Source of the DNA: Deltaproteobacteria bacterium | GTDB lineage: Bacteria; Desulfobacterota_D; UBA1144; Nemesobacterales; UBA2774 | Reading direction: 5' to 3' | Length of the DNA stretch: 64,000 bases | Assembly: GCA_040223695.1 (NCBI GenBank) | Contig: JAVKFU010000017.1 | Location: 1-64,000, forward strand | In this document: piece by piece, positions 62,832-64,000 of the stretch | How positions within the stretch are numbered: position 1 is the first letter of the stretch | Layout of the letters: each line of letters begins with the position of its first letter | Made by a program: the position numbers and the translations under genes | The notes under the pieces: model-generated | What the model was told of the DNA's origin: nothing | Seen by the model: the letters and a program-made list of their open reading frames with translations, nothing else | Database searches by the model: none

Positions 62832-63113
62832 GCGTCCGCTTAAATTACGATGCCTATTAATTCTGAATTTATTCGTCCGGACTAAAACTAATCACAAATT
62901 ATCCGTGAATATTCCACTTTGAGTACGTTATGGTAATATTTTCCACATTTATAAATCGGCGAAATTTAAATAAATCTGCCGAGTTGAGCATTTCCCCCGC
63001 ACAAAAAGCTCAGAAAATGGAGATTACGGACTAAGAACCCTCTCACGCAAACCATTTACATAAAGCGTGTATTGATATGAAATGAATCAGTATCTTTTCC
63101 GATAATTAACGCT
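62832..63113. other. Intergenic region before ribF
   Basis: AT-rich gap of 282 bp with no gene I can support. GATAAT at 63101-63106 lies seven bases before the ribF ATG but has no convincing -35. No FMN riboswitch consensus was recognised. Confidence 0.5.
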
Positions 63114-64000
63114 ATGAAAGTAATATTCGACCCTGAAGAGCCAATAGACGACCATACATCCGCTACCATAGGAAACTTCGACGGAGTCCATGTCGGGCAT
63201 AAGAAGATTATAAAATCGATAAAGGATATAGCGGGGAAAAAGGGCCTCAGCACCTGCGTTATAACATTCCATCCTCACCCTCAGAAGGTGCTTCAAAATA
63301 TCGACGTACCATTATTGGTTCCTATCAGGGAAAGACTCAAGCTGCTTGAAAAAGAAAGTGTGGACTACACCGCGTGTTACACATTCACCAAAGACGTCTC
63401 CAAAATACCGGCAAAAGATTTCATAACGGATATACTGGTCGGCAAGCTCAACGTAAAACATCTGATCGTAGGACCCGATTTTTCCTTCGGCAACAAAAGA
63501 GAGGGAAACGCCGAGCTTCTTCAGAAATTAGGAAAAGAGAACGGGTTCGAAACAGAGGTCATAGGACCCGTGCTGATAGACAATGAAATAGTGAGCAGCA
63601 CCGCTATCAGGAATCTCCTTTTGAACGGAGATACAAGAAAGGCGGCCAAGTTTTTGGGCTATGACTTCTACATCGAAGGTCAGGTAAAAGAAGGCGAAAA
63701 AAGGGGAAGGAAGATCGGCTTTCCAACAACCAATCTGGAAACGGATTGGGATATACTCCCCAAAACAGGCGTTTACGCGACACACGCGTTTATTGATAAT
63801 AAGAAATTCGACAGCATAACAAACGTAGGATTCAGGCCCACTTTCGGGGAAAATAAACTCCTTATCGAAACACACATTTTCAATTTCAATTCCGATATTT
63901 ACGGCAAACGCATCAAGGTCGAGTTCGTGGAGAGGATAAGAGACGAAGAGCGCTTTGAAAGCGTGGACGCGCTGGTGGCTCAAATAAAAAGAGATGTGGA
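63114..64000 (+). CDS. ribF: Bifunctional riboflavin kinase/FAD synthetase (3' end outside window)
   Basis: It phosphorylates riboflavin to FMN and adenylates FMN to FAD. The frame is open from ATG 63114 to the window edge, giving 295 residues. It has the FAD synthetase nucleotidyltransferase domain (SATIGNFDGVHVGHKKI, ITFHPHPQKVL, VGPDFSFGNKREGN, VSSTAIRNLL) and the riboflavin kinase domain (GQVKEGEKRGRKIGFPTTNLE, GVYATHAFI, TNVGFRPTFGE, ETHIFNFNSDIYGKRI). The usual length is about 305-330, so only the last residues are missing. No Shine-Dalgarno is visible. Confidence 0.95.
   Translation, partial: MKVIFDPEEPIDDHTSATIGNFDGVHVGHKKIIKSIKDIAGKKGLSTCVITFHPHPQKVLQNIDVPLLVPIRERLKLLEKESVDYTACYTFTKDVSKIPAKDFITDILVGKLNVKHLIVGPDFSFGNKREGNAELLQKLGKENGFETEVIGPVLIDNEIVSSTAIRNLLLNGDTRKAAKFLGYDFYIEGQVKEGEKRGRKIGFPTTNLETDWDILPKTGVYATHAFIDNKKFDSITNVGFRPTFGENKLLIETHIFNFNSDIYGKRIKVEFVERIRDEERFESVDALVAQIKRDV

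Noticed and set aside
1-64000. CRISPR arrays, prophage or insertion sequences
   Set aside because: No regularly spaced direct repeats, no transposase and no phage structural genes were seen; the only recombinase is the isolated Xer-like relic.

Overview
The window reads as a chromosomal stretch of a diderm (Gram-negative) bacterium. Evidence for an outer membrane is a Pal/CpoB/OmpA-type lipoprotein cluster, Lgt and several lipobox proteins. Three sigma-54 activators, a [4Fe-4S]-type sulfonucleotide reductase, a split F0 ATP synthase operon (atpZ-atpI-atpB-atpE) and a large glycogen locus together look like a Desulfobacterota/Deltaproteobacteria-like lineage or a related candidate phylum (for example Dadabacteria). 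That placement is an inference from gene content and style, not from a search. No prophage, insertion sequence, CRISPR array or plasmid function was found. Nearly everything is ordinary chromosomal gene content, and the interest lies in unusual variants of familiar genes.

Layout. 1-5.4 kb: an FhlA-like sigma-54 activator, tRNA-Leu(CAA), aroF, purN, a solitary 5S rRNA with its own promoter, and a Xer-like recombinase gene broken by one in-frame stop. 5.4-12 kb (minus strand): ctpA, divergent polysaccharide deacetylase, a 58-residue unannotated small protein, then the macromolecular-synthesis operon rpsU-dnaG-rpoD. 12-17.5 kb: a small membrane protein, uppS-dxr-rseP, a DUF58 protein and an NTF2-like protein. 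17.7-21.8 kb: cysH with a PiT-family permease (probably sulfate uptake), a solo sigma-54 regulator with a degenerate receiver, and pyrE. 21.8-33.2 kb: glycogen metabolism (glgP, glgB, glgX, malQ, glgA) followed by a GT81-like glycosyltransferase that probably makes a compatible solute. 33.2-41.3 kb: an APC permease fused to two Usp domains, an NTF2-like protein, tRNA-Ala(GGC), hom, an NtrB/NtrC pair, rnc. 41.5-49.5 kb: SIMPL protein, DUF971 protein, a degenerate sirtuin, a double-length ThyX, a zinc-ribbon membrane protein, a pentapeptide-repeat protein, xseA, a truncated acyl-CoA synthetase and a CCA-adding-type nucleotidyltransferase. 49.5-55.6 kb (minus strand): a lipoprotein, the F0 operon headed by hemL, and the OmpA-like/CpoB/Pal cluster. 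55.7-64 kb: DUF3943 protein, flavin-reductase-like protein, secreted M28 peptidase, lgt, trkA-trkH and the start of ribF, which runs off the window.

No single locus looks like a complete undescribed system. The best second-look items are: the RseP with an extra PDZ domain placed on the predicted cytoplasmic side; the sirtuin whose catalytic His is Asn and whose message looks leaderless; the tandem ThyX in which the signature motif is divided between the two halves; the acyl-CoA synthetase that ends exactly at its A5 motif; the nonsense-interrupted Xer protein beside the orphan 5S gene; and the cysteine-rich Pal-like lipoprotein.
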